Positions 9,901 through 17,637 of a stretch of DNA of 64,000 nt are shown piece after piece. A model generated the notes under the pieces. The model saw nothing but the letters and a program-made list of their open reading frames with translations. It ran no database searches and was not told the origin of the DNA. Position numbers and translations under genes: made by a program. How positions within the stretch are numbered: the stretch's first letter is position 1; every line of letters begins with the position of its first letter. Where the stretch lies: assembly GCA_051008895.1 (NCBI GenBank), contig JBPCXI010000273.1, forward strand, positions 5,755 through 69,754, given 5' to 3'. Source of the stretch: SMWD01 sp051008895. GTDB taxonomy: Bacteria; Pseudomonadota; Gammaproteobacteria; Steroidobacterales; GCA-2729495.

Positions 9901-10585
9901 AACCGGCCCGCCACTGAATCCCGTGCTGGCCGATCGGCAGATGCACGAGCTGGGGGCCCGTGGCCAACGGGTCGATCGGCGTATAAGGCTCTCCGAAGGT
10001 TTGCGAGCCCTGATTCCATTTGCGCAACTGATAGGGCGTCTGGATTTGTAGCGCGACGTCCGTGTTAGCGTGATACAGCCGCGGTGAGCGCAGGAAGCCA
10101 AAGCGCGTGTCGTCGGGATCGAGAGGGTTTCTCCACGGCTTGAACTTGACCCGCGGCGGATCCCGGTAGGGCTCGAAGATCGAGTAGCCGATAAAGTTCG
10201 TGTACTCGGCCGACTGAGATAGCAACTCGAACTCGATTCCGCAGCCGTCGGCGCTATAACCGACTCCGTCACCGGCGGCCGGATCGACCTCCCGGTCGTC
10301 CGGCGCGAACAGCCACGGCGGCAGCGATTTGAGCGCGATATTGCCCGCGAATGCGCTGACCTCGCCCGGTATGCCGAAAGGTCCTGGCAAAAAACCAGCC
10401 ACAAGACCGGTGTTGTGGGTCCCGAGTCCGAGAATCATTTTCTCGAACAGGATGCATTCTTCGTAATCGAGATCTTCGGTATCGCAGGGTTGCAGTTCCG
10501 CGCGCGTCGGCGCCATCCAGGCCAGGCTGGTTACAACAATCGCAAGGCGGAAAAGCCAAGCCGGCCTAGAGCCGAAAAAATGCAT
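3944..10585 (-). CDS. Giant secreted multidomain protein (HYR, cadherin-like, NHL propeller, TSP3, Calx-beta, anchor-U)
   Basis: The product is about 2213 residues. Its signal peptide begins MHFFGSRPAWLF and ends near PTRA. In order (approximate residues): unknown N-terminal part to 330; a strongly basic Lys-rich stretch 332-360; HYR-like Ig domains 456-629; the first half of a cadherin/tandem-95-like domain 629-682; an NHL-type beta-propeller about 740-1120 (DPNDVLYVADYENARVQRLS); the second half of the Ig-like domain 1129-1178; another cadherin-like domain to 1291; a PKD-like region with DWGDGS near 1320; a DUF11-like domain 1416-1522; thrombospondin type-3 calcium repeats 1541-1611 (DTDGDGVSDGDE); HYR 1611-1686; Calx-beta 1686-1792; a choice-of-anchor-U-like domain 1932-2099 (MTDGGPNDVDGLADG); and a C-terminal beta domain. 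It is likely exported and calcium-stabilised. I chose the ATG at 10585 because a G-rich ribosome site precedes it and the signal peptide begins there; GTG 10615 and ATG 10612 are alternatives. Confidence 0.85.
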   Translation of the reverse strand: MHFFGSRPAWLFRLAIVVTSLAWMAPTRAELQPCDTEDLDYEECILFEKMILGLGTHNTGLVAGFLPGPFGIPGEVSAFAGNIALKSLPPWLFAPDDREVDPAAGDGVGYSADGCGIEFELLSQSAEYTNFIGYSIFEPYRDPPRVKFKPWRNPLDPDDTRFGFLRSPRLYHANTDVALQIQTPYQLRKWNQGSQTFGEPYTPIDPLATGPQLVHLPIGQHGIQWRAGSKKNKVTDVIVPAGSIAFMIASELKIGKNAYKLLKRIVKRKKSPGIGNEITEEVLTAAEVGQVTRAWQKYNDVWTKAFEDRRARNSAFSADDRTKFIKATNYSQELRKKLRKKIKKRTRKLLTKLFKKLKQQGWTAVAADIKDEISPSEGPGRASLVETTRQYFADRNPLGAQEIDIDVIIAELENDVEDSVVFGIIQRSIETCGPLCLLDLYTEETAVSAKGQIITVWDSVPPTIEIDPEPLIIPATDFGGTRLFRVREQLLEIGRAASTDNCGRTAEIILSAPELLKLGPQQVTLTARDRGPNPDDSQDYAPTAEVNIIVEDTEPPLLLAPPSKVIWGTADVTRDDANIGDAVANDIVDVQADVTNDAPDSFPLNRRTLVTWTAVDDSLNVAESTQLITIKESNTAPTANATAATTRTAEAVDITLTANDVDELDNQFDPLSFKIVSQPDHGEFVAPLYPFFIEDYRTKPNDGLGPNFPRYPLDTVKNYLDNTACNSNSPEFGEPPKDFVHNPLFVHVTDDGIRYVLDDYYVCLDFNEGAESRRRFSKWNAAGDYLGMLPIDNISNPMRGDAFRADRDGFLYYNTIQSAGTSSATLTLQQCPTNDWPYGPSGGIGCTGFPINGNSDIGLSGSSLAYARIDSVRKIIYVVDGRSIFALEPRGSWLGEVGPKDSNGEVLGDWFGAIPTLEIGSDGALYANDEAWDRIHKIGPATVDENGELVPGEYIGWAGKCTASGFGDCDIDPVNPEQGRSFGYSCTWENANLNDPVPVPTCTVAANAKSACNPEDPGDVKFDARAGCRQGQFDTPKYISIDPNDVLYVADYENARVQRLSPDGSFAGEAVSEDSGIDKASRPSFILGNLGQPESVAVNSSQFFVVDRRERFVYVFGTLPFKDVKESTVPGASMEATVTYVSDQAFPNPNVTGEDTFSFSVSDGLEQSDSATVTVTVNRNFRPPQAASIGISTSEDESVDFELPAGDPDGVIGKDPQGLDTLTYRLTRWPENGTLSGFADAWTYTPAPDFNGEDGLSFIVNDGVDDSNEATLTFTVTPRNDPPVVAAEIPDRVALGFETVVQAEFTDDLAEQDSGEYTAFIDWGDGSSDSTGELVDDGDEADLLGIVTVAPMNADDEGATFAKHSYEQTGERTINVCVTDTDGLEGCDEFDIEVELLVFLGVRGIFYDEPLEEDEVTLQEIPDGSDFTFEITVVNAEPSVGAGLTAEDIVIDLLLPADLAVDDITIGQGSCAREGLTVSCAIGTLSPGSETVLTMTVMAPGNLIYDEDHEFEGTVGTSSDALDQAPGIVAGLTLIADTTDTDEDGMSDTFENTFGFDPDVDDGAGDADRDGLSNADEYNEGSSPLTADTDGDGVSDGDEVVAGTDPTIDDIPPVLDIPTDITIDATGALTLVALGAATAIDFRDGVVEATANDPGPFRPGRHVVQWNASDESGNEAQGFQFVDVVPMVSLQVDQAVSEGTLARVSIELNGPAVTYPVTVPYQVSGTATNPGDHDGADGEAVIASGLSTEIEIDIVRDANDEPDETIVLSMGDPENAVPGATTVHTISVTELNLPPKVMIDVEQQGRPTTKIVSGAGPAALIANVDDDPAQQHSFDWSGSDSALIDPITVNDPAYLLEASGLSAGLYDMRVSVRDDGLPAANAEASSLLSVAAEPLLLKSSDDADADGESDAAEGPGDRDGDRIADYLDDIANSNLLRLAADGRLLETQTGLNLRLGSTAFQQDSVYASFEEQIIGTDIEYGYSSDLMDFEITRLDQNGSAQIVIPLASPIPNGAVYRISNNGLWQDFVQDADNRIGSAPGERGACPPAANETFGGKLTAADGCLQLTMTDGGPNDVDGLADGVIRLIGGLAVPISARGEAMPQTTTTLAGDGEVVMVRFLLSSDSGDTALNSLTLQAAGKADELLVDDVFLIYDADRDGEWDDADRVLANGRYTSDDETLTLFLDEPLEVPAGDTNLLVVYVFGEVELENDDE

Positions 10586-10615
10586 CTTCCCCCCAGGGAT
10601 CGCATTGGTCATCAC

Positions 10616-11015
10616 CGGGAATTAATTCTTATTGGATAGGGTGATGTCGTTCCGCCGCGCTGTATATGCACCGCTCCGGAAACATTTTCAACTTAGCACC
10701 GGCGAAGAACCGGAAGTGATTCCCAACTGTGCATGGCCGACAGCCGGTCAAGTGAGACCTGATCAATATCGCCTAAATTACCTTTTTATGAAGAATTCTC
10801 GGAATCGACGGCGACGAAGCAGGCGCCTCGGCCTCCCGTCGACAGCGATACGGCGTCGTTCGTGGCGGCGGCACGCCCGGCGATTAAGTTAAACCGGACC
10901 GGGTGCCGCCACCAATCGCGAGACTGAGTGTGATTTTGTGATCGCTTCCATGGAAAACAGGATTGAAATAGCGAATCGTCTGTGCTGATTCGTATCAGTC
11001 AAATCGAGTATAGCT
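10616..11015. other. Intergenic region between divergent genes
   Basis: About 400 bases separate the giant protein gene (minus strand) from the small membrane protein gene (plus strand). The stretch contains AT-rich patches, such as around 10770-10800, that could hold divergent promoters, but no convincing -35/-10 pair, palindrome or RNA structure stood out. An open frame on the plus strand here reads as an Arg-rich, non-protein-like sequence and was not accepted as a gene. Confidence 0.5.
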
Positions 11016-11267
11016 ATGACCGATCCAATGAGCACAATGATAGTGATGAAGGAAAAGCTGGAAAGAAAGGTTTTTCTGCCAAAACCCTTATACGAGATGA
11101 TGCCCATGATGCTGTTAATCATCGGCGCCATTCTCATCGCGTGTGCATTCTATTTCTATTCCAGCCCGTTTTTTTCGTGGGCCATCCTGTATTTCGCTAG
11201 CGGTATGGTTAGCTGCATGTTCGGCGTCAGCCTCTTCGTGCATCGAAAAACCACGCGAAACCGTTGA
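11016..11267 (+). CDS. Small two-helix membrane protein of unknown function
   Basis: This 83-residue open frame reads as a credible membrane protein: a charged N-terminal part (KEKLERKVFLPKPLYEM), a hydrophobic helix near residues 30-48 (MMLLIIGAILIACAFYFY), a short turn, a second helix near 52-73 (WAILYFASGMVSCMFGVSLF) and a basic tail HRKTTRNR. The basic end predicts a cytoplasmic C terminus. There is no recognisable family. Codons are less GC-rich than in neighbouring genes. It is isolated, flanked by long intergenic stretches, and convergent with the pilin gene. The ribosome site is weak, so confidence that it is expressed is moderate. Confidence 0.55.
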   Translation: MTDPMSTMIVMKEKLERKVFLPKPLYEMMPMMLLIIGAILIACAFYFYSSPFFSWAILYFASGMVSCMFGVSLFVHRKTTRNR

Positions 11268-11360
11268 AGAACAGCGATTAGCTGCCCGTTCGCGCAAGTA
11301 AGCCGGACCCGAGGTCTCCTTAACCACGCACGACACGGCCCGTGCCGCGAGGCACCCGCC

Positions 11361-11408
11361 CCATAGTCACCGCCATAGTCACCGCGATGGTCACCCCGAT
11401 TGTCACGG
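11361..11408. repeat. Four tandem 12-bp units with a GTCAC core
   Basis: Four consecutive 12-base units read CCATAGTCACCG, CCATAGTCACCG, CGATGGTCACCC and CGATTGTCACGG. The first two are identical and each keeps GTCAC in the same phase. They lie in the 200-base gap between the convergent small membrane protein and pilin genes. The array could be a slipped-strand microrepeat, a protein-binding array or the remnant of a coding repeat; nothing else is visible in this gap. Confidence 0.75.
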
Positions 11409-11467
11409 AGCGTCCGCGTTAGTTTGAAACTGAATGTCCGCTGTTGGCCGTTATCGGCCGAGACCCG

Positions 11468-11902
11468 TCAGGTCCTGCAGGAATCGGGCAGGTAGCGGTT
11501 CGAGAGCGTGGGGCTCGAACAGTCCCACGCAATGGCGCCGGGATTGGTGATGTCCGGAGTCATCCGCAGAATCTGCCCGGAGATCGTCGCATGGGCGCGG
11601 TTCCCAAATTCGAGTTCGACGATGCCAGGCGGCACGACTTCGACGCGCACGACGTAGTTGCCGAACGAGTCGAAAGCGCCGGCGAGGCCTGCTTCCGCGT
11701 TGTCCTGAGGCAGGTTACCGGTTATCTGAATCGTCTCGTTGACCGCTGCCTTGGCCTTGCCGAACAGCGACAACGCTTCCGTCACCTGGACGCGAATTGC
11801 GTAATCCTGATAAGCCGGGAGTGCCACTGACGCCAGTATGCCAATGATGGCGACGACGATCATTAATTCGATAAGGGTGAAGCCCTGCTGCACGCTTCTC
11901 AT
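11468..11902 (-). CDS. Type IV pilin (PilA-like major or minor pilin)
   Basis: The product of about 144 residues starts MRSVQQG, then FTLIELMIVVAIIGILASVALPAYQDY, the class III signal with cleavage between Gly and N-methylated Phe and the invariant Glu at +5. The hydrophobic N-terminal helix is followed by a globular domain and two cysteines near the C terminus (DCSSPTLSNRYLPDSC) that would form the D-region disulfide of type IVa pilins. It would be processed by PilD and assembled into pili in the envelope. An ATG six codons upstream (11920) has a good GAGAGG ribosome site and would give a 13-residue leader, so the true start is open. No other pilus genes are adjacent; pilW lies about 36 kb away. 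Confidence 0.9.
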   Translation of the reverse strand: MRSVQQGFTLIELMIVVAIIGILASVALPAYQDYAIRVQVTEALSLFGKAKAAVNETIQITGNLPQDNAEAGLAGAFDSFGNYVVRVEVVPPGIVELEFGNRAHATISGQILRMTPDITNPGAIAWDCSSPTLSNRYLPDSCRT

Positions 11903-12067
11903 GCTCTTACCACCATACACAACAACCTCTCGATCCTAACCCTTATGCTGGACTCGGCCTACGATGGCGATCACGGTTTCGGCAATGTCAGGGCGAATGT
12001 GAGGTCGGTCACAGCTGCCTGGCAGGGCCAGATTCCGACCCGGCTTGTTGCACGCCCGAACGCTCGT

Positions 12068-13102
12068 CTATGCGGTTTTGAATTGCGGGATGACGCGCTC
12101 GCCAATGAGTCGAATCGCGTCGGCCGGATCGTCGTGCAAGCCGAGTGTGATGTGCGTTAGTCCCGCCTTGGCGAAGTCGCGGAGCGTCTCGAGATGTTCG
12201 TCCAATTCTTCAGTCGAGGCGGTTATTGTCAAACTCCGCACCAGCTTGTCGACGATCGGCTCAGGCACATCCTTGAACGTGCCGCCGCGATCGTAGAATG
12301 CTTCGCGCTGGTAGAACGGCTCGTAGAAGCTCGGCATGTGCTCACGGACGTGATCGACTTCTGCGGGGCTCAGGAACGGATCGATGTAGTTGCGCTTCAG
12401 CATGCCGCGCAATACCAGCCGGGTGCGCGCCTCGAGTTCCGCGTCGCGCCGGTCACGTTTCACATGAAACGCCCAGAAATTGTTAAATTCGAATTCATCG
12501 TTCGCTCGTCCGTGCGTCGCCAGTGCACGCTCGACCGTCTGCACTGCGTTCGGCACCAGCGGCAGCGGCATATCGCTCATGTGGATGCCGTCCGCCGCCC
12601 TGGCCGACATCTTCAACATCTGTGCCTGGTTCGCACCCGCGAGCACGCACGGCGGCGTGGCGTCCGCCCACGCCAACCGGTAATTCCAGACCGGGTAAAT
12701 TTCGCCGTCGTAAGCCAGCGGTTCGTCCCCGCCGGCGCGCTTTACTATATCGATGCACTCGCGCACCGCGCGCACCCGGCGTGACATGTCGAGGCGCGTA
12801 TTCGCGGTGATGGCGCCGCCCGCGCCGACGACGAGCGCTGCGCGGCCGTTCGATATCTCGTTCAGCGTGTGCAGCGACGCGGCGAGTTTGATCGGGTGAA
12901 TCTCCATCGGGCTGACCGCCATCACACCCAGACGGATCCGGCTTGTTGCTTCGGCAAGCTTCGTATACAGCATGAACAGATCGCGCGCCTGCGGATCGTT
13001 CGTGACCCAGAACGTCGTGATGCCGTTCCGCTCGGCCAGCGCGCCGAGTTCCGCGATCTCAGCGGCGGTGTACTCCGGCTCGAGCGCGATATCGACGCGC
13101 AT
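12068..13102 (-). CDS. LLM-class (luciferase-like) flavin/F420-dependent oxidoreductase
   Basis: The 344-residue protein has the TIM-barrel bacterial luciferase fold: RVDIALEPEYTAAEIAELG, then TSRIRLGVMAVSPMEIHPIKLAASLHTLNE, then GRAALVVGAGG, patterns typical of methylenetetrahydromethanopterin-reductase-like LLM proteins. The cofactor (FMN or F420) and substrate are not evident. Its ATG lies 4 bases after the purL stop, which implies co-transcription and possibly translational coupling with purine synthesis. The start at 13102 is preferred because it follows the purL stop directly. Confidence 0.85.
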   Translation of the reverse strand: MRVDIALEPEYTAAEIAELGALAERNGITTFWVTNDPQARDLFMLYTKLAEATSRIRLGVMAVSPMEIHPIKLAASLHTLNEISNGRAALVVGAGGAITANTRLDMSRRVRAVRECIDIVKRAGGDEPLAYDGEIYPVWNYRLAWADATPPCVLAGANQAQMLKMSARAADGIHMSDMPLPLVPNAVQTVERALATHGRANDEFEFNNFWAFHVKRDRRDAELEARTRLVLRGMLKRNYIDPFLSPAEVDHVREHMPSFYEPFYQREAFYDRGGTFKDVPEPIVDKLVRSLTITASTEELDEHLETLRDFAKAGLTHITLGLHDDPADAIRLIGERVIPQFKTA

Positions 13103-13106
13103 CAGG

Positions 13107-16100
13107 CTAGCCGACCCAGGCGCGCGCGTTATAGAACATGCGCATCCATGGACCGTCCTCGCCCCAGTCTTCGGGACGCCACGAGTGCTGCACTGCACGG
13201 AATACGCGCTCCGGGTGCGGCATCATGATCGTCACGCGGCCGTCCGCCGAGCAGAAACCGGCGACGCCGTCTGCCGAGCCGTTCGGGTTGGCCGGATACA
13301 TCGACGCGGGGCGTCCGTGGTTGTCGACGTAACGTATCGCTACCTGTCGCCGCTCATTGAGGCTCGAAAGGCCGGCATCACTGTCGAACTCGGCGCGGCC
13401 TTCGCCGTGCGATGTCGCGATCAGCAACCGCGAACCGACCATGTCGCTTAGAAATATCGACGGCGTGTCGAGTACCTCGACCAGGCTGAGGCGCGCCTCG
13501 AACTGCTCCGACAGGTTCTGCACGAAACGCGGCCAGTGTTCGGTGCCAGGCACGATCTCCTGCAATGATGCGAACATCTGGCAACCGTTGCAGACGCCGA
13601 GCGCGAAGCTGTCGGGCCGCTCAAAAAAAGCCTGAAACTGCTCACGCGCGCGCGGATTGAAGAGGATCGATTTCGCCCAGCCGCCGCCGGCGCCGAGCAC
13701 GTCGCCGAACGAGAAGCCGCCGCATGCAACGACGCCTGAAAAATCCGCAAGCTCGCGACGCCCGTCGAGAATGTCCGTCATGTGTACGTCGACGGGCTGG
13801 AAGCCGGCGCGATTGAACGCGGCCGCCATCTCGACATGACTGTTAACGCCCTGCTCCCGCAGGATCGCAACGCGGGGTCGAGCGCCGCTGCCGATATAGG
13901 GCGCGGCCGCACTGTTGTCGTCTGGCGCGAACGTCACGACCGGCCTGAGGCCCGGGTCGTCCGTATCGAGCGTCGATTGCAGCGCCTCTTTCGCCGTGAC
14001 CGGGTTGTCACGTAGCGCCTGCATGCGATAGCTCACCGTCGACCAGATCTCGTGCAGTTCGGTGCGCGAGAATTCAACCAGCGTCGCATCGCGCTGCGCA
14101 ATCCGGACCCGGTCACGGTCGGTCACGCGTCCGAGTTCGATCAATGCGTCACTCAGACCCGCAGCTTCGAAGCGCGCCGTAACGTCAGCGACGTCGGCCG
14201 CGCGCACTTGCACGACCGCGCCCAGCTCCTCGGCGAACAACGCACCGACCGGATCGCGTCCGGCGTCGATATGGAGCTCGAGTCCGCGCCGACCTGCGAA
14301 CGCCATTTCGCACACCTTCGCCAACAGGCCGCCGTCCGAGCGATCGGGATACGCGAGCAACGCTCCGTCGCGCGCGAGCTCGCGTATCAACGTGAAAAAC
14401 ACGGCGAGCCGCTCTACGTTGTCGACGTCGGGCGTCTCCCCGCCCGGGATGCCGAAACACTGCGCGAGTGACGATGCGCCGAGGCGATCGCGGCCATCGC
14501 CGAGGTCGATCAAACAGAGCACGGTATCCGGCTCGTCGGCCAACTGTGGTGTCAACGTCCGGCGCACGTCGTCGACCGGCGCGAATGCACTGACGATCAG
14601 CGATACCGGCGCGACGACCTCGCGGTCCTGGCCGTCCTGTTGCCAGCGCGTGCGCATGGACAGGGAATCCTTGCCGACCGGAATCGCGATGCGCAGCACG
14701 CGGCACATGTCCGCGACCGCGCTGACCGTGTCGAACAACGCCTCGTTCTCGCCGGGTGCGCCGCTCGCCGCCATCCAGTTCGCCGACAATCTGACCTGAT
14801 CCAGCGCCGCCACGTCGGCCGCCGCGATGTTCGTGATCGCCTCGCCGACCGCGAGTCGACCGGACGCCGCAGGCGTCGTAACCGCGACGGGCGTCCTCTC
14901 GCCCATGGCCATCGCCTCGCCGCGATAGCCTTCGAAATCGAGTGACGTCACGGCGACATCGCTGACGGGCACCTGCCACGGCCCGACATTCTGATCGCGC
15001 GCCACGAGGCCGCCGACGGTTCGATCGCCGATGTGAATCAGGAACGACTTGTCCGCGACGGTCGGGAAGCGCAGTACCCGGCGACAGGCTTCGGCCATGT
15101 CGATGTCGCCGAAATCCGTGGCGGTCGCGTCCGCGCGGACACGTTCGACGCGCATCACGGTCTTGGGCGGCTTGCCCAGCAAGATCTCCAGCGGCATATC
15201 GACCGGGTCGTCGTCGAGCAGCGAGTCGACGACCCGCAGGTCACCGCTGTCGTCGAGTTCGCCGAGCACCGCGTACGGGCATCGTTCGCGCCGGCACACG
15301 TCGTCAAACCAGTCGAGCGCGTCGGGCATGATCGCGAGCACGTAGCGCTCCTGGGCCTCGTTGCACCAGATCTCGAGCGGCGACATGCCTGGCTCCGCGT
15401 TGGGAATCGCACGCAAGTCGACCTCGGCGCCGCGACGACTGTGATCGATCAGTTCGGGCAATGCGTTCGACAAGCCGCCGGCGCCGACGTCATGGATGAT
15501 CTGCAGCGGATTCTCGCCGCCAACGGCACCCGCGGACCAGCACGCGTCGATCACCTGCTGCGCGCGTCGCTGGATCTCCGGGTTGCCGCGCTGGACCGAC
15601 GCGAAATCCAGGTCTTCCGTGCTCGTGCCACTGCCCATCGACGACGCCGCGCCGCCGCCGAGTCCGATCAGCATCGCCGGACCACCGAGCACGATGAGCC
15701 TGGCGCCCACCGGCACCTCGCCTTTCAACACGTCTTCGGTACGCACCGCGCCGAGTCCACCCGCGATCATGATCGGCTTGTGATAGCCCCAGCCGCCGGA
15801 TTCGAAGGTTCGAAAATACCCGAGAATGTTCGGGCGACCGAACTCATTGTTGAACGATGCGCCGCCGATCGGGCCCTCCGTCATGATTTGCAGCGCCGAC
15901 GCGATGCGCCGCGGTCGACCGATCGTGTCTTCCCACGGCTGGCGGTCCCCGGGCAGATCGAGGTGCGATACCGAGAACCCGCTCAGACCCGCCTTCGGCC
16001 GCGCGCCCAGCCCCGTCGCACCCTCGTCGCGAATCTCGCCGCCGCTGCCGGTTGCGGCGCCGGGAAACGGCGCGATCGCGGTCGGATGATTGTGCGTCTC

Positions 16101-16991
16101 GACCTTCATCAGCGTGTGCACAGGCTCCGGGTACAGCGCGTACTCCCCGTTGTCCGGATTCGCGACGAGCCGGACCGCCTCGCCGCCCTCCATCACCGCC
16201 GCGTTGTCCGAGTAAGCGCTGAGGACGCCGTGCGGGTTGACCGCATGCGTAGACCGGATCATGCCGAACAACGTTTCCTCCCGTTCGGCGCCGTCGATAA
16301 TCCACTGCGCGTTGAAAATCTTGTGCCGGCAGTGTTCCGAGTTGGCCTGCGCGAACATCATCAATTCAGCGTCGGTCGGGTCGCGCTGCAGTTCGCCGAA
16401 TTTGTCGACGAGGTAGTCAATCTCGTCCGCCGACAGCGCCAGGCCGAGCTCGCGGTTGGCGCGCTCCAGTGCGGCACGACCGTCGCTCAGCAGCGGCACA
16501 TGCGCGAGGCTGCGCGGCGCGTGGTCCGCGAACAGTGCGGCGGCGTCCACGCGCCCGACGACGACCGCCTCGACCATCCGGTCATGCAGGCAGCGCGCGA
16601 CGGCCGCGACCTCGGCATCGCGGAGCGGACGCGGGCCGGACACGCGATACTCGACGCCACGTTCGATACGCGCGACGGCCTCCAGCCCGCAAGTGTGAGC
16701 GATGTCGGTCGCCTTGCTCGACCACGGCGAGATCGTACCAACGCGCGGGATGACGACCAGCGTCACGACCTCTGCTGCCGGCGCATCCGCCGACGAGGGT
16801 TCATGGCTGCCATAGCTGAGCACGTCGAGCAGAACGCGCTCCTCGTGCTCGGTCAGATCGGCGTTCGTGTGCACGAAATGCAGGAAGGTCGCCGACAACG
16901 CGGTGACGTCGGCGACCGCGGCACGTACGTCGGCCAAAAGCTGCGCACTGCGAAAAACGGACAACGCGTTCGAACCACGAATCTCGCGCAT
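13107..16991 (-). CDS. purL: Phosphoribosylformylglycinamidine synthase (FGAM synthetase)
   Basis: At 1294 residues this is the large, single-chain PurL of gammaproteobacteria. It converts FGAR, glutamine and ATP to FGAM in step 4 of IMP synthesis. Visible parts are an N-terminal PurS-like domain, two AIRS-like halves with MKVETHNHPTAIAPFPGAATGSGGEIRDE and GLGGGAASSMGSG, and a C-terminal class I glutamine amidotransferase with the nucleophile in LGVCNGCQMF and the His-Glu pair in PHPERVF. It is followed at 4 bases by an LLM oxidoreductase. In many relatives mltF sits divergently beside purL; here it is 16 kb away. Confidence 0.97.
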   Translation of the reverse strand: MREIRGSNALSVFRSAQLLADVRAAVADVTALSATFLHFVHTNADLTEHEERVLLDVLSYGSHEPSSADAPAAEVVTLVVIPRVGTISPWSSKATDIAHTCGLEAVARIERGVEYRVSGPRPLRDAEVAAVARCLHDRMVEAVVVGRVDAAALFADHAPRSLAHVPLLSDGRAALERANRELGLALSADEIDYLVDKFGELQRDPTDAELMMFAQANSEHCRHKIFNAQWIIDGAEREETLFGMIRSTHAVNPHGVLSAYSDNAAVMEGGEAVRLVANPDNGEYALYPEPVHTLMKVETHNHPTAIAPFPGAATGSGGEIRDEGATGLGARPKAGLSGFSVSHLDLPGDRQPWEDTIGRPRRIASALQIMTEGPIGGASFNNEFGRPNILGYFRTFESGGWGYHKPIMIAGGLGAVRTEDVLKGEVPVGARLIVLGGPAMLIGLGGGAASSMGSGTSTEDLDFASVQRGNPEIQRRAQQVIDACWSAGAVGGENPLQIIHDVGAGGLSNALPELIDHSRRGAEVDLRAIPNAEPGMSPLEIWCNEAQERYVLAIMPDALDWFDDVCRRERCPYAVLGELDDSGDLRVVDSLLDDDPVDMPLEILLGKPPKTVMRVERVRADATATDFGDIDMAEACRRVLRFPTVADKSFLIHIGDRTVGGLVARDQNVGPWQVPVSDVAVTSLDFEGYRGEAMAMGERTPVAVTTPAASGRLAVGEAITNIAAADVAALDQVRLSANWMAASGAPGENEALFDTVSAVADMCRVLRIAIPVGKDSLSMRTRWQQDGQDREVVAPVSLIVSAFAPVDDVRRTLTPQLADEPDTVLCLIDLGDGRDRLGASSLAQCFGIPGGETPDVDNVERLAVFFTLIRELARDGALLAYPDRSDGGLLAKVCEMAFAGRRGLELHIDAGRDPVGALFAEELGAVVQVRAADVADVTARFEAAGLSDALIELGRVTDRDRVRIAQRDATLVEFSRTELHEIWSTVSYRMQALRDNPVTAKEALQSTLDTDDPGLRPVVTFAPDDNSAAAPYIGSGARPRVAILREQGVNSHVEMAAAFNRAGFQPVDVHMTDILDGRRELADFSGVVACGGFSFGDVLGAGGGWAKSILFNPRAREQFQAFFERPDSFALGVCNGCQMFASLQEIVPGTEHWPRFVQNLSEQFEARLSLVEVLDTPSIFLSDMVGSRLLIATSHGEGRAEFDSDAGLSSLNERRQVAIRYVDNHGRPASMYPANPNGSADGVAGFCSADGRVTIMMPHPERVFRAVQHSWRPEDWGEDGPWMRMFYNARAWVG

Positions 16992-17071
16992 CGTTGGCGT
17001 TCTATTCCCTGTTTATTGATTCTCGGTTTATGGAATCTGGCGGCGCGGGCATCGCGGGCCCGTTCCGGGGA

Positions 17072-17416
17072 TCAGTCACTGCGATCGCCACCCGTGTTGC
17101 CCGGCGTATACATTGGCATCGGAAACTGCGAAACGTTGTCGCCGTCGACGTTGCTGATCTTGCTGACGCCTTGCTTTTCGACCTGGTCGATCCGCATGAC
17201 CGTATGCATCGGAATGTAGGTACGCTGCACGCCCGCGAATTCGGACTTGATCTTTTCCTCGGCGGGATCGACAACGACCGAGCTGCGCTCACCGAAGACC
17301 AGGTCTTCTACCTCGATGAACCCAAACAGGTCGCCATGGGAGATGCTGCGGGCGTAGATCTCATAGATCTTGCCCTGGTTCATGAAAACGATTCGATACA
17401 GCAGACGCTGGGACAT
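17072..17416 (-). CDS. DUF1820 family protein
   Basis: The 114-residue protein matches the conserved pattern of DUF1820: RLLYRIVFMNQGKIYEIYAR, FGFIEVEDLVFGERS, VVVDPAEEKIKSEFAGV and RTYIPMHTVMRIDQVEKQG. The family is small, cytosolic, widespread in gammaproteobacteria and of unknown function. The C-terminal tail (TGGDRSD) is variable. It lies upstream of purL on the same strand with about 80 bases between, and divergent from the FHA gene with about 220 bases between. Confidence 0.9.
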   Translation of the reverse strand: MSQRLLYRIVFMNQGKIYEIYARSISHGDLFGFIEVEDLVFGERSSVVVDPAEEKIKSEFAGVQRTYIPMHTVMRIDQVEKQGVSKISNVDGDNVSQFPMPMYTPGNTGGDRSD

Positions 17417-17637
17417 CGGGTCGGATTAAGTCAAATCTTCAATGGGTACGCCACGCGCGCGGATTATAGCCTAACTACCGACGCGCGAAACCGCCCCTAT
17501 TGGGAGCGCGCAGCGGGAAATGTGACCTATCGCCCGGTATCCCGGCGCCACATAAGCGATGATTTTCGCCGGGAGAACCACGCCCGCGGCACGCTGCGGT
17601 CGGGCGCGGTCGATGTGTTGTCAATTGGATTGCTGCG

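Noticed and set aside
10632..10892. Arg-rich open frame upstream of the small membrane protein
   Set aside because: Composition is random-like, with RNRRRRSRRL runs and no ribosome site.
11361..11408. CRISPR-like array
   Set aside because: Units are only 12 bases with no spacers and there are no cas genes.
15033..17219. Long plus-strand open frame opposite purL
   Set aside because: It is the antisense frame of a G+C-rich conserved gene; the translation is Arg/His/Asp-rich without domains.
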